From Novosphingobium ginsenosidimutans (lineage in GTDB: Bacteria; Pseudomonadota; Alphaproteobacteria; Sphingomonadales; Sphingomonadaceae), in contig NZ_CP042345.1 of NCBI RefSeq assembly GCF_007954425.1, positions 1,798,001-1,862,000 on the forward strand: DNA of 64,000 nucleotides. The letters are read 5' to 3'. A model generated the notes under the pieces. It ran no database searches. It had not been told where the DNA came from and worked only from the letters and a program-made list of their open reading frames with translations. Position numbers and translations under genes: made by a program. Positions 1 through 9,510 of the stretch are shown here, piece by piece. The number at the start of each line of letters is the position of its first letter. Position 1 is the stretch's first letter.

Positions 1-746
1 AGTTCGTGGTGGAGCGGATGAATGCCCGCGAGCAAGGCGCGGGCCTGGTGCCCGCCGAAGCGCGCGAGGCGCGGGGTGGTCCGCTGTCAACCAAGCGCTG
101 GTCAGTCGATGGCTGGCTGCTGCTGCGCGAAGGCGGGGTGACGACCACGGCCGCCGGCCTGCCATCGCCCTCCTACGGGGCCAGCCAGACTGGCGCAGTG
201 ATCCGCTATCGCATCACTCCGGGCAGCGCGCATCGTCCGGCGCTGTACCTGCGCGCGACCAGCGCCGTGCAAGCCCCGCGCGGTGAGGAACTGGCATTGG
301 GGCTCGCGGCCCGGCCCGCGGCGCGCATACCGATTGCGTTTCAGGCCGAACTGCGCGCGACCCAGCAGGTCAGCGGCACGATCTGGCGACCGGCCGTGGC
401 CGCTGTGACTGAGCTGCCACGGTTCGAACTCCCGGCGGGGCTATCAGGTGAGGTCTATGCCCAGGCCGGCTATGTCGGCGGGCCGGGGAAAACCGCCTTC
501 GTCGATGGGCAATTGCGGATCGAGCGCCGCCTGGCCCGGCTCAGGCGCGGGGAGCTGCGGGCCGGGCTCGGGGCCTGGGGCGGGGCGCAAAAGGGCGCGA
601 ACCGCCTCGACGTCGGCCCTTCGGCGACACTCGATTTCCCGGTCGGTAGCGGCCAGGCGCGCGTCTCGGCTGACTGGCGCTTGCGGGCGGCCGGCAATGC
701 CGCTCCCAAATCGGGCCCCGCAATAACGCTGTCCGCAGGTTTCTAG
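1..746 (+). CDS. Hypothetical protein, 3' part only
   Basis: Open reading frame that is already open at the left edge, so the true start probably lies outside; the first internal ATG is at 18. The visible part (about 246 residues) alternates short polar and hydrophobic stretches typical of beta structure and ends in Ser-Ala-Gly-Phe. A terminal aromatic residue is common in outer-membrane beta-barrels, but this is only a hint. No catalytic motif was recognised and the family is unknown to me. It is separated by 50 bases from the following transporter gene on the same strand, so it may or may not be co-transcribed. Confidence 0.6.
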   Translation, partial: FVVERMNAREQGAGLVPAEAREARGGPLSTKRWSVDGWLLLREGGVTTTAAGLPSPSYGASQTGAVIRYRITPGSAHRPALYLRATSAVQAPRGEELALGLAARPAARIPIAFQAELRATQQVSGTIWRPAVAAVTELPRFELPAGLSGEVYAQAGYVGGPGKTAFVDGQLRIERRLARLRRGELRAGLGAWGGAQKGANRLDVGPSATLDFPVGSGQARVSADWRLRAAGNAAPKSGPAITLSAGF

Positions 747-796
747 GGCCTGCCGCCTTTTTTCCGCCGCCTGGCTGGGCTAGCCTTGGCCGACAG

Positions 797-1711
797 ATGG
801 ACGTCTACCTTCCCATTGCCAATCTGGCGGTCAACGGCCTGGTCATTGTCGCGCTTGGCGCACTGACCGGGATTCTGTCCGGCATGTTCGGGGTGGGCGG
901 CGGATTCCTGACCACGCCGCTGATGATCTTCTATGGCATCCCGCCCACGGTCGCCGCTGCCTCTGCCGCCAGCCAGGTAACGGGAGCTTCGGTCTCAGGT
1001 GTGTTCGCCCACGCCCGGCGTGGCGGGGTCGATTACCACATGGGCGGCGTGATGGTGGCGGGCGGGGTGATTGGCACCGGCATCGGGGCGATGCTGTTCC
1101 GGATCCTGCAGCAATGGGGCCAGATCGATATTGTCATCAACCTGCTCTACGTCGGGCTGCTCGGCACGATCGGCACGCTGATGGCGCGGGAAAGCTGGCA
1201 GGCGGTCAAGGCCCAGCGCACGGGCGTGCCGCTGCCGGCGCGCAAACGGCGTCACCATCCGATGGTTGCCAACCTGCCGCTGCGCTGGCGGTTCTACCGC
1301 TCGGGCCTGTACATCTCGCCGCTCGCACCGCTGCTGCTGGGCGTGTTCACCGGGATCCTGACCATGCTGATGGGCATCGGCGGCGGCTTCGTGCTGGTTC
1401 CGGCGATGCTCTACATCCTGGGGATGAGTGCCAACGTCGTGGTCGGCACCTCGCTGTTCCAGATCCTGTTCGTCACCATGATCACCACGATGATGCACGC
1501 GCTGACCACCAAGGCGGTTGATATCGTCCTTGCAGTCCTGCTGCTGATCGGTTCGGTCTCCGGCGCGCAGATCGGCTCGCAGCTTGCACAAAAGCTGCCG
1601 GCCGAGCGGCTCCGGTTCGTCCTTGCCGCGGTTGTCCTCCTCGTCGCGCTGCGCATGCTGATCGGCCTCGCCTGGCAGCCGGACGAGATCTACACGGATA
1701 GCCCGCTATGA
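797..1711 (+). CDS. TSUP (TauE/SafE) family membrane transporter
   Basis: 304-residue polytopic inner-membrane protein of the sulfite exporter TauE/SafE (TSUP) family, which moves small sulfur-containing or organic anions. Two homologous halves are visible, each opening with a Gly-rich helix: 'GMFGVGGGFLTTPLM' near residue 30 and 'MGIGGGFVLVPAM' near residue 195, the family hallmark. A basic loop near residues 135-155 (RKRRHHP) joins the halves. The stop codon overlaps the start of the next gene by four bases (ATGA), so the two are translationally coupled. TSUP next to TIGR02186 is a recurrent alphaproteobacterial pair; the substrate cannot be read from the sequence. Confidence 0.9.
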   Translation: MDVYLPIANLAVNGLVIVALGALTGILSGMFGVGGGFLTTPLMIFYGIPPTVAAASAASQVTGASVSGVFAHARRGGVDYHMGGVMVAGGVIGTGIGAMLFRILQQWGQIDIVINLLYVGLLGTIGTLMARESWQAVKAQRTGVPLPARKRRHHPMVANLPLRWRFYRSGLYISPLAPLLLGVFTGILTMLMGIGGGFVLVPAMLYILGMSANVVVGTSLFQILFVTMITTMMHALTTKAVDIVLAVLLLIGSVSGAQIGSQLAQKLPAERLRFVLAAVVLLVALRMLIGLAWQPDEIYTDSPL

Positions 1712-2538
1712 GGGTGGGTGCTCTCTGGGTGCGCCAACTGCCTCCGCATTTGCATGGCCAAGCCGGATGGCTTGGCCGCAGCTTGCGCAGAACTCTGTTC
1801 GCAATCCTCTGCCTGATCCTGCTGGGCGGTGCGCGCGATCCGATCCTGGTGCCCGAGGTTTCGCAGCACGAGATTCAGGTCCGCCAGGGCTTCACCGGCA
1901 CCGAGCTGCTACTCTACGGCGCGATCCTCACTCCCGAAGGCAGCCGCGCCGGGCAAGACTATGACATCGTTGTGGTGCTCAAGGGGCCGACCAACGCAAT
2001 TATCCTGCGCGAGAAGCAACGGATCGCCGGGATCTGGGTCAATGCCGCCAGCGCCGAGTTCCGCTCTGCTCCGGCCTTCTTCGCGGTCGCCTCGTCAAAG
2101 CCGATCGATCAGATCGTCGACCAGAAGACCGCCGCGATCTATGAACTGGGCCTGCCCTGGCTCCAGCTTTCGCCGATCGGGGCCTTCGATCCCGCCGAGC
2201 AGCGCCGCTTTTCTGCCGGTCTGGTCGAACGGCGGGTCCGCGAAGGGCTCTACAAAGAGGACCCGGGCGGCGTGAACGTTAGCGAGCAGGTGCTTTACCA
2301 GGCCCGAATCAAGCTGCCATCTTCGGTCCAGACCGGGACCTATACGGCCGAAACCTTTGCGATCAGCAAGGGCCGGGTGGTGGCCTCGGCCGTCGCCAGG
2401 GTCGAAGTGCGCAAGGTCGGGTTTGAGCGGCTGGTTGCGCAGTTCGCCGATGACAACAGTTTTCTTTACGGCCTCCTCGCGGTGCTGGTCTCGGTCGGTA
2501 TGGGGATTGTTGCTGGCCGGCTGTTTGCTCTCGTTTAA
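1708..2538 (+). CDS. TIGR02186 family membrane-anchored protein
   Basis: 276-residue protein matching the TIGR02186 family as I know it: an N-terminal hydrophobic segment (about residues 28-42), a long extracytoplasmic domain starting 'DPILVPEVSQHEIQV', and one C-terminal membrane helix (about 252-274) with a very short tail. It would therefore present a periplasmic domain anchored in the inner membrane. It overlaps the TSUP gene by four bases and probably works with that transporter. Its molecular role is not established. An internal start near the hydrophobic segment is possible, because the first 25 residues look unlike a normal signal N-terminus. Confidence 0.85.
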   Translation: MRVGALWVRQLPPHLHGQAGWLGRSLRRTLFAILCLILLGGARDPILVPEVSQHEIQVRQGFTGTELLLYGAILTPEGSRAGQDYDIVVVLKGPTNAIILREKQRIAGIWVNAASAEFRSAPAFFAVASSKPIDQIVDQKTAAIYELGLPWLQLSPIGAFDPAEQRRFSAGLVERRVREGLYKEDPGGVNVSEQVLYQARIKLPSSVQTGTYTAETFAISKGRVVASAVARVEVRKVGFERLVAQFADDNSFLYGLLAVLVSVGMGIVAGRLFALV

Positions 2539-2598
2539 GCGATCTTAACCGCCCAAGCCTACGGTCCGCGGTACCAAAGTACAGGGGACCCCACGGGC

Positions 2599-4290
2599 AT
2601 GGACGGCTTGCATAACAACGGTTTCGGTCAGCGTGATTTCCAGCCGGAGGCCGAGGCGCCGGCCGCTGCGCCCGCTGCCATGATCGAGAATGGCAGTGAA
2701 CCGATCGGCATCGTCCTGGAAATCGCCGGTTCGGGCTCGGCCATCGCGCTCGATTTGCAACGTCTGCAAGAATGCACCGAAGATGCCGATCCTTCTGTGG
2801 CGCTGGCCGGGCAGGTCGGCAGCCAAGTCAAGATCCGCGTCGGCAAGGGCTGGCTGCTGGCTTCGGTCCGCACCCAGCGGCAGGATGCCAAGACCCCTGG
2901 CGGGATCATGGCCCAGATCGACTTTCTGGGCGAGGGCGACGAAGAGCGCCTGACCGGCCGAATCCACTCCTTCCGCCGCGGCGTTACGCGCTACCCGATC
3001 CCCGGTGCGCTGATCTATCCGGCCACCAGCAACGATCTCAAGCAGATCTACGCCAGCGATGGCCGCTCGTCGATCCAGGTCGGCACCGTCTTCCCGACCA
3101 AGGACATCCGCGCCGGGCTCTATATCGATTCGATGCTGGGCAAGCACTTCGCGCTGCTTGGCTCGACCGGTACCGGCAAGTCGACCAGCGCCGCGCTGAT
3201 CCTTCACCGGATCTGCGAATCGTCGCCGGAAGGCCACATCGTGATGATCGACCCGCACGGCGAGTATTCCGCCGCGTTCAAGCAGACGGGCATGATCTTT
3301 GACGTGTCCAACCTGCAGATGCCCTATTGGCTGATGAACTTTGAAGAGCACTGCGAAGTGTTCCTGACCTCCAGCGGCAATGAGCGGCAAGAGGATATGG
3401 ACATCCTCGGCAAGTGCCTGCTTGCCGCCCGTGCGAAGAATCGGCTGGCCGAAGGCATGGGCAAGATCACGGTCGACAGCCCGATCCCCTATCTGCTGTC
3501 AGACCTGACCAACCTGATCCAGGCGGAGATGGGCAAGCTGGATAAGGCGACTTCCTCGGCACCCTATATGCGGATCAAGAACAAGATCGACGAGCTGAAG
3601 GCCGATCCGCGCTTCCAGTTCATGTTCTCGGGGATGCTCGTCGGCGATACGATGGCCGAGTTCATCTCGAAGATCTTCCGCTTGCCGAGCCGCGGCAAAC
3701 CCATCTCGATCATCGACGTTTCGGGCGTCCCCTCGGACATCACGTCCACTGTCGTCGCCGTGCTCAGCCGGATGGTCTTTGACTTCGCGATCTGGGCCCG
3801 TGACGAAAAGACCCGCCCGGTCCTGCTCATCTGCGAGGAAGCCCACCGCTACGTCCCCAACGAGAAAAACGCCGATGGCTCCTCGGTTGGCCGGATCCTG
3901 GGCCGCATCGCCAAGGAAGGCCGTAAGTATGGCGTCAGCCTGGGTCTGATCACCCAGCGCCCATCGGACCTGGCCGAAGGCGTACTCTCGCAGTGCGGCA
4001 CGATCATCTCGATGCGCCTCAACAACGATCGCGACCAGGCCTTCGTCAAGGCCGCCATGCCCGAAGGCGCGCGCGGCTTCCTCGATTCGATCCCGGCGCT
4101 CCGCAACCGCGAATGCATCATCTGCGGCGAGGGCGTCTCGATCCCGATCCGCGTCTCCTTCGATGAGCTCGAGGAAATGAAGCGCCCGGCCTCGGCCGAC
4201 CCTTCGATCAGCGAACTGTGGCGCGATGCCGGCGGCGAAGAGGAAATGGTCCTCCGCACCGTCCAGCGCTGGCGCGCGCAGGGACGCTAG
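2599..4290 (+). CDS. HerA/DUF87-type ATP-binding protein
   Basis: 563-residue P-loop ATPase of the HerA-FtsK superfamily (DUF87). The N-terminal third (residues 30-150) is a beta-rich HAS-barrel-like region. Walker A is 'GSTGTGKST' near residue 191 and Walker B is 'VLLICEEAHRYVP' near residue 411, followed by 'EGRKYGVSLGLITQRPSDL', the sensor region of HerA proteins. Family members are hexameric DNA translocases or helicases, often linked to repair or defence, but this copy sits in ordinary core sequence with no nuclease partner, as is usual in sphingomonads. ATG at 2599 is the first plausible start. It converges on the MATE gene. Confidence 0.88.
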   Translation: MDGLHNNGFGQRDFQPEAEAPAAAPAAMIENGSEPIGIVLEIAGSGSAIALDLQRLQECTEDADPSVALAGQVGSQVKIRVGKGWLLASVRTQRQDAKTPGGIMAQIDFLGEGDEERLTGRIHSFRRGVTRYPIPGALIYPATSNDLKQIYASDGRSSIQVGTVFPTKDIRAGLYIDSMLGKHFALLGSTGTGKSTSAALILHRICESSPEGHIVMIDPHGEYSAAFKQTGMIFDVSNLQMPYWLMNFEEHCEVFLTSSGNERQEDMDILGKCLLAARAKNRLAEGMGKITVDSPIPYLLSDLTNLIQAEMGKLDKATSSAPYMRIKNKIDELKADPRFQFMFSGMLVGDTMAEFISKIFRLPSRGKPISIIDVSGVPSDITSTVVAVLSRMVFDFAIWARDEKTRPVLLICEEAHRYVPNEKNADGSSVGRILGRIAKEGRKYGVSLGLITQRPSDLAEGVLSQCGTIISMRLNNDRDQAFVKAAMPEGARGFLDSIPALRNRECIICGEGVSIPIRVSFDELEEMKRPASADPSISELWRDAGGEEEMVLRTVQRWRAQGR

Positions 4291-4350
4291 TTGGCTAGTG
4301 CGGACAGGCCATCCGGGCCGGTGTTGCTAGCCAATCACGGATGTGATTGG
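4291..4350. terminator. Nested inverted repeats between convergent genes
   Basis: Starting directly after the stop of the HerA-like gene, TTGGCTAG (4291-4298) pairs with CTAGCCAA (4327-4334). CCAATCAC (4331-4338) also pairs with GTGATTGG (4343-4350), the latter inside the MATE 3' end. Both are perfect 8-bp arms. There is no U-tract, so a bidirectional transcription stop is only inferred from the position between converging genes. Confidence 0.45.
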
Positions 4351-5753
4351 CGCTCCAAACCAGCAACCCGCGCCTGCAGGCTTTTGCGCCAGGGCAGGCG
4401 GAAATAGACCAGCAGCGTCAAGCCCAACGACGTGATCGAGCTGATCACGAACGAATACCACAGCGCATCCGCCCCCAGCAGCGGATAGAGCAGGTAATAG
4501 GCGCTCAGCCGCACCACATACATCGATACAAAGAGCACCAGCAGCGCCGCATAGTTCGCCCCGAAGGCGCGCAGCGGGCCGAACAGCACGATCGTCACCC
4601 CGAAGGGCAGGTAGGTCCAGATCGCCAGGTCCTGGATATGCACTGCCGCATCAACCGAGGGGCTGCCGGCCCCCAACAGCAGCTCCAGCACGGGCCGGTC
4701 GAACGGCACCAGCGCGGCGATCAGCAGCCCGGTCATGGCAAGATTGGTCAGGCTTCCGGCCAGGCTGATCGCATCGACCCGGTCCTCGCGCCCCGCGCCG
4801 ATGTGCTGGGCGATCATCGCGCTGACCGCGCCGCCGATCGCCATGGCCGGCATGCCGATATAGTTCCAGATCTGCAGCAGCGCGCCATAGGCGGCAGCGG
4901 TGACCAGCCCCTCGCGGTTGACCAGCCCGATCATGATCACCCCGGCGCCCGAGATGACCAGCATCTGCGCGCCCATCGGCAAACCGCGCGAAAGCAGATA
5001 GCGGCTTTCCTCCCAGCGCGGCTTCAGCCAGGCGAGCTCCGCCCCGCGCAGCCGCAGCGGCAGATCCTTGGCATAGATCCACACCAGCATTGCGCCAAAG
5101 CCGATGGTCGTCGCGATCACCGTCGCCCAGGCCGACCCGGCAATGCCGAGTGCCGGGGCAGGGCCAAGGCCCAGGATCAGAATCGGGTTGAGCACCACGT
5201 CGAGCAGCGTTGCCAGGATCATGAAGCGCAGCGGGGTCGCCGCATCGCCGGATCCGCGCAGGCCCATCGCGATCATCGTGGTGATCGTGGCGATCGGATT
5301 GGCGATGAATACCACGCGCAGGTAAGCCAGCGCCTGGTCATGCGCCGCACCGGGCGTGGCCAGCAGGTCCAGCACCTTGTCGGCAAACACGATGCCCAGC
5401 GTTGCCATGACGAGCGAGATCATTCCCGTCAGCCCCAGCGCAGAACCCAGCACGCGCCGGGCGGAGATCACGTCATTGGCGCCCCAGGACTGGCCGATCC
5501 GCACCGTCGCCGCCATGCCGAAGCCAAAGACCAGCGCGAACAGCAGGAACATCAGGATGTTCGAATTTGCGGTCGCCGCCAGTGCCTCGTCGCCGAGCAG
5601 TTGCCCGACCCAGACCGCGTTGATCGAACCGTTGAGGCTTTGCAGCACATTGCCGACCAGCTGCGGCAGGGCAAAGACCAACAAGGTCCGGGTCAACGGC
5701 CCCTGCGTCAGATTGCCCTTCAGAGGACCGGTCCCGGGGCCAGCATCGCTCAT
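4335..5753 (-). CDS. MATE family efflux transporter
   Basis: 472-residue inner-membrane protein of the MATE family (Na+ or H+ antiport of drugs and metabolites). It begins with a short cytoplasmic leader and 'LTQGPLTRTLLVFALPQLVGN', the usual start of the first MATE helix. About twelve hydrophobic segments follow, in two six-helix halves, and the C-terminus is basic. Length is normal for the family. Its start codon overlaps nothing upstream, but its ATG (5753) overlaps by four bases the stop of the gene behind it, queE, which is transcribed first. The pairing with queE is probably a shared promoter only. The substrate is unknown. Confidence 0.9.
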   Translation of the reverse strand: MSDAGPGTGPLKGNLTQGPLTRTLLVFALPQLVGNVLQSLNGSINAVWVGQLLGDEALAATANSNILMFLLFALVFGFGMAATVRIGQSWGANDVISARRVLGSALGLTGMISLVMATLGIVFADKVLDLLATPGAAHDQALAYLRVVFIANPIATITTMIAMGLRGSGDAATPLRFMILATLLDVVLNPILILGLGPAPALGIAGSAWATVIATTIGFGAMLVWIYAKDLPLRLRGAELAWLKPRWEESRYLLSRGLPMGAQMLVISGAGVIMIGLVNREGLVTAAAYGALLQIWNYIGMPAMAIGGAVSAMIAQHIGAGREDRVDAISLAGSLTNLAMTGLLIAALVPFDRPVLELLLGAGSPSVDAAVHIQDLAIWTYLPFGVTIVLFGPLRAFGANYAALLVLFVSMYVVRLSAYYLLYPLLGADALWYSFVISSITSLGLTLLVYFRLPWRKSLQARVAGLERQSHP

Positions 5754-6481
5754 GTCCCGCGGGTATCACCATAGAGGTGGATATGCATCCGGTCTGAAAG
5801 ACGTAGCCCGTGTTGCAGTGCCAGCGGGGCCAGCCAGCGTTCCCGTTCGCGCAGGGTGGCGCTGTCGGTCCCCTCGGGCATGACGAAGGTCCGCTCACGC
5901 GGCAGGCGGTGAGTTTCGATCAGATCCAGCACCTCGGCAACGTCATCGGGCGTGGCCACGACAAACTTAAACCAGACTTGAGGTTTCTGAATCCACTCCG
6001 CAAAGCGTTCGGGAATCTGTGCAGAGTCAACGGGATTCCCCGAATGCTTCAGTTTCGGGCTGACATTGTACTGGCTGACCAAGGGATCGAGTGCGGGGTG
6101 CGGGGCGACCGTGCCATTGGTCTCGATCTCCACGCTCATCCCTTCCAGCAGCGTCACCATCCGCGCCAAAGCCGTACCTTGCAGCAGCGGTTCCCCGCCG
6201 GTGATCACCAGTCGGTCCTGCCCCAGCGCCATGATCCGTGCGGCGACATCGGCCTCGTCCAGCACCACCTGGTTGGCCTTGCGCTCAAAGGCCAGCCCAT
6301 CGCGGTGCGGGCGGTTATCGCCCTCGAACCGCCAGGTATAGGCGGTGTCGCACCAGGTGCAGGCCAGGTTGCAGCGCGACAGCCGCACAAAGGCCACCGG
6401 CCGCCCGATGCTCGGCCCTTCGCCCTGAAGCGAAGCGAAGATCTCCGGTTCTCCCGGCGTGGTGGTGGCAAGGGTCAGCAT
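5750..6481 (-). CDS. queE: 7-carboxy-7-deazaguanine synthase QueE
   Basis: Radical-SAM enzyme that converts 6-carboxy-tetrahydropterin to 7-carboxy-7-deazaguanine in queuosine biosynthesis. With the start at 6481 the protein has 243 residues and opens 'MLTLATTTPGEPEIFASLQG', matching the QueE start ('FxSxQGEG'). The iron-sulfur motif CNLACTWC (C-x3-C-x2-C) lies at about residues 40-47, and 'VVLDEADVAARI' with 'LVITGGEPLLQ' follow. The open frame reaches up to 6706, but that extra part is the palindromic repeat and is not QueE-like, so the internal ATG is preferred. No other queuosine genes are in the window. Confidence 0.93.
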   Translation of the reverse strand: MLTLATTTPGEPEIFASLQGEGPSIGRPVAFVRLSRCNLACTWCDTAYTWRFEGDNRPHRDGLAFERKANQVVLDEADVAARIMALGQDRLVITGGEPLLQGTALARMVTLLEGMSVEIETNGTVAPHPALDPLVSQYNVSPKLKHSGNPVDSAQIPERFAEWIQKPQVWFKFVVATPDDVAEVLDLIETHRLPRERTFVMPEGTDSATLRERERWLAPLALQHGLRLSDRMHIHLYGDTRGT

Positions 6482-6525
6482 GGCGCAGCGTCCTTGGCAG
6501 ATTTGCGCGCGGTAGGACAGTGGGA

Positions 6526-6702
6526 CATCCTTCCCCCTTGATGGGGGAAGGATGCGAAGACTTGGCGGCGCGCCGCCTAGTCGCAGCTGGATGGGGGTGA
6601 GCGGGCGGGGCGGGCGCTCAGACCGCGACCTCACCCCCACCCAACCTGCGCTAGGCGCTGGCGCGCCAAGCTGCGGTAACCCTCCCCCATCGAGGGGGAG
6701 GG
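6526..6702. repeat. 177-bp long imperfect palindrome (REP/MITE-like)
   Basis: The whole queE-valS gap folds on itself. Outer hairpins are CATCCTTCCCCC/GGGGGAAGGATG (6526-6554, 5-base loop) and CCCTCCCCC/GGGGGAGGG (6680-6702). Between them a CTTGGCG...CGCCTAG arm mirrors CTAGGCG...CGCCAAG. An inner pair, ATGGGGGTGAG with CTCACCCCCAC, closes the structure. Such GC-rich palindromes are often dispersed in alphaproteobacterial chromosomes as non-autonomous elements. It may also terminate valS transcription, since valS ends at 6709 and reads toward it. Confidence 0.7.
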
Positions 6703-6708
6703 GCAATG

Positions 6709-9402
6709 TTACCCCAACCGTGCCAAGGCCGCGGCCAGCCGTTCGGCTTCGGCCTGGTGCATGGCGTGGTCGGCGCGGGCCTTTTCGACCGCTTCAGGCT
6801 TGGCCTTTTCGACGAAGGCCGGGTTGGACAGGCGGCCTTCGAGGCTCTTGGCTTCCTTGGCCGAGACTTCCAGCGCCTTGGCCAGGCGGGCCTTCTCGGC
6901 GGCAATGTCGATCACGCCTTCGAGTTGCAGAGCAATTGTTGTGTCCGCAACAATCACTTGCATGGTGTTGCTTTGGCCGAGCTGATCGGCTGGCAGATCT
7001 GACCACTCAATTCTCGCGAGACGACTAATTGCTGGCCAGTTTGCCTTGATCCGCTGCATCGTGATTTCGCTACTGGGCACTACCCAACATTCCATGCGGG
7101 TTCCCGGTGGCACATTCATTTCTGTGCGGGTTGAGCGCACGTTTCGAACTGCTTCGATTACCAGCTCGATTTGAGCTTTAGCCTCAGCATCGACGCTCGC
7201 GCCCGGTTCCGGCCACTGGGCGGTGATCAGCGGATAATCCGGCCGGTCCGCCAGCTTCGACCACAGCTCTTCGGTCACGAAAGGCATGAACGGATGGAGC
7301 ATGACCAGGATCTGGTCGAGCACCCAGCCGGCCACAGCCTTGGTCTCAGCGTCAAAGTTGCCCTTGATCAGTTCGATGTACCAGTCGCAGAACTGGTCCC
7401 AGACGAAGTGATAGACTGCATTGGCCGCAGCATCGAAACGCAGGTCGGCCATCGCCTTGTCGAGCTCGGCCACGGTCTCGACGACTTCGCCGATGATCCA
7501 CTTGTTGACCGCCGATGTTGCTACCGGGGCGGCCAGCGAAGTGCTGCCGCCGATGCCATTGCTCTGGCAGAACCGCGCCGCGTTCCACAGCTTGGTCGCG
7601 AAGTTGCGGTAACCTTCGACCCGCTTCTCATCCATCTTGATGTCGCGGCCCTGGCTTTCCATCGCCGCCATGAAGAAGCGCAGCGCATCGGCGCCGTACT
7701 GGTCGATCAGGCCCAGCGGATCGACCACGTTGCCCTTGGACTTCGACATCTTCTGCCCGTCCGGCGCGCGGACCAGGCCGTGCAGGTAAAGCCGCTTCCA
7801 CGGGTCCTGCCCGGTCATCGCCTGGCCCATCATCATCATCCGCGCATCCCAGAAGAACAGGATGTCGAAGCCGGAGATCAGCAGGTCGTTGGGATAGTGC
7901 TTGGCCAGCAGCGGGGCATCCGCCTCCGGCCAGCCGAGCGTGGCGAAGGGCCACAGCGCTGATGAGAACCAGGTGTCGAGGACGTCTTCGTCGCGGGTCA
8001 GCGGCTTGCCACCGGCCAGCGCCTGCGCTTCTTCCTCGGTCTCGGCCACGAAGGCATTGCCATCGGCATCGAACCAGGCCGGAATCTGGTGCCCCCACCA
8101 CAGCTGGCGGGAAACGCACCACGGCTGGATGTTTTCCATCCAGTTGAAGAAGGTCTTTTCCCAGGTCTTGGGCACGATCTCGACCGCGCCGGAGCGGACC
8201 GCCGCAAGCGGTGCCTTGGCCAGTTCCGCGGCGTTGACGTACCACTGGTCGGTCAGCCACGGCTCGATCGGCACGCCGCCGCGGTCGCCATAGGGCTGTT
8301 GGATGGTGCGCGGCTCGGCATCGGCCTCGGTTTCGTTGCCGTCCTTGTCGTTGGTGACGTGCGGGATCAGGCAGCCGGCTTCTTTCATGCGGGCCACCAC
8401 CAGTTGGCGCGCGACGAAACGGTCGAGGCCGAGGAATTCGTCCGGCACCAGCCCGTCAGCGGTCTGGACCACGCGGGCTTCGGCATCGAACATGTTGAGC
8501 ATGTCGGCCGGCTTGATCCCGGCGCGCTTGCCCACTTCAAAGTCGTTGAAGTCATGCCCCGGGGTGATCTTGACCACGCCGCTGCCCAGTTCGGGATCGG
8601 CGTGCTCGTCCGCCACCACCTTGAACCGGCGGCCGGTGATCGGCTGGAGGATTTCTTTGCCGATCGCGGCCTGGTAGCGCGGATCCTCGGGATGCACCGC
8701 CACGGCCATGTCGGCCAGCATCGTTTCGGGCCGGGTCGTCGCTACCTCGACATGGCCGGAGCCATCGGCAAAGGGATAGCGGAAGCGCCAGAAGTGGCCC
8801 TTGACTTCGTGCGTCTCGACCTCAAGGTCAGAGATCGCGGTCTTCAGCTTCGGGTCCCAGTTGACCAGCCGCTTGTCGCGGTAGATCAGCCCGCGGTTGT
8901 AGAGATCGACGAAGACCTTCACCACCGCGCGGGTGAAGTGCGGGTCCATGGTGAACTGTTCTCTGGACCAGTCCATCGAGCAGCCGAGGCGGCGCAGCTG
9001 GCCGGTGATCGCCCCGCCGCTCTCCGCCTTCCACTGCCAGACCTTGTCGACAAACTGCTCGCGCGTGTAATTGGTGCGCTTGTCCTGCCGCTCTTCCAGC
9101 TGGCGCTCCACCACCATCTGCGTCGCGATCCCGGCGTGGTCCATGCCGACCACCCACAGCGCATCCTTGCCGCGCAGCCGCTCGTACCGGATCACCACGT
9201 CCTGCAGCGTGTTGTCGAGCGCGTGGCCGATGTGGAGGCTGCCGGTGACGTTCGGCGGCGGATTGACGATGGTAAAGGGCTGCGCGCCCGGCCGCTCCGG
9301 GCGGAACAGGCCGTTGGTTTCCCAGTGCTCGTACCACTTCGCCTCGATCGCGGCGGGGTCGAAAGTCTTGGGCAGTTCGGAATTGGGCGTTGCATCGGTC
9401 AT
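6709..9402 (-). CDS. valS: Valine--tRNA ligase
   Basis: Class I aminoacyl-tRNA synthetase charging tRNA-Val. The 897-residue product from the ATG at 9402 ('[20 protein letters not shown]') shows the HIGH signature as '[16 protein letters not shown]' (about 48-63) and the KMSKS loop as '[14 protein letters not shown]' (about 540). It also has the CP1 editing domain with '[19 protein letters not shown]', the anticodon-binding domain, and a C-terminal coiled coil (about 830-895, rich in Glu, Lys and Ala) that contacts tRNA. The open frame extends to 9549 but would run into the divergent mlaE start, so 9402 is chosen. Essential housekeeping gene, intact. Confidence 0.97.
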   Translation of the reverse strand: MTDATPNSELPKTFDPAAIEAKWYEHWETNGLFRPERPGAQPFTIVNPPPNVTGSLHIGHALDNTLQDVVIRYERLRGKDALWVVGMDHAGIATQMVVERQLEERQDKRTNYTREQFVDKVWQWKAESGGAITGQLRRLGCSMDWSREQFTMDPHFTRAVVKVFVDLYNRGLIYRDKRLVNWDPKLKTAISDLEVETHEVKGHFWRFRYPFADGSGHVEVATTRPETMLADMAVAVHPEDPRYQAAIGKEILQPITGRRFKVVADEHADPELGSGVVKITPGHDFNDFEVGKRAGIKPADMLNMFDAEARVVQTADGLVPDEFLGLDRFVARQLVVARMKEAGCLIPHVTNDKDGNETEADAEPRTIQQPYGDRGGVPIEPWLTDQWYVNAAELAKAPLAAVRSGAVEIVPKTWEKTFFNWMENIQPWCVSRQLWWGHQIPAWFDADGNAFVAETEEEAQALAGGKPLTRDEDVLDTWFSSALWPFATLGWPEADAPLLAKHYPNDLLISGFDILFFWDARMMMMGQAMTGQDPWKRLYLHGLVRAPDGQKMSKSKGNVVDPLGLIDQYGADALRFFMAAMESQGRDIKMDEKRVEGYRNFATKLWNAARFCQSNGIGGSTSLAAPVATSAVNKWIIGEVVETVAELDKAMADLRFDAAANAVYHFVWDQFCDWYIELIKGNFDAETKAVAGWVLDQILVMLHPFMPFVTEELWSKLADRPDYPLITAQWPEPGASVDAEAKAQIELVIEAVRNVRSTRTEMNVPPGTRMECWVVPSSEITMQRIKANWPAISRLARIEWSDLPADQLGQSNTMQVIVADTTIALQLEGVIDIAAEKARLAKALEVSAKEAKSLEGRLSNPAFVEKAKPEAVEKARADHAMHQAEAERLAAALARLG

Positions 9403-9510
9403 GATGCTGCGGCCTTTGCCAGCGCGGAACCCCATGTGCAAGGCGCGGGAAGCCGCCATTCGGACCGCCTTCCCTTGTCGGCAGGGGATTTTTCCCGCAC
9501 CATAGGGGCA

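Noticed and set aside
4347..5774. 475-residue frame on the plus strand opposite the MATE gene
   Set aside because: Gln/Arg/His-rich shadow of a membrane protein, no family features.
8089..9510. Upstream extension of mlaE across valS
   Set aside because: Antisense to conserved valS; composition typical of high-GC shadow frames, and the family N-terminus begins at 9511.
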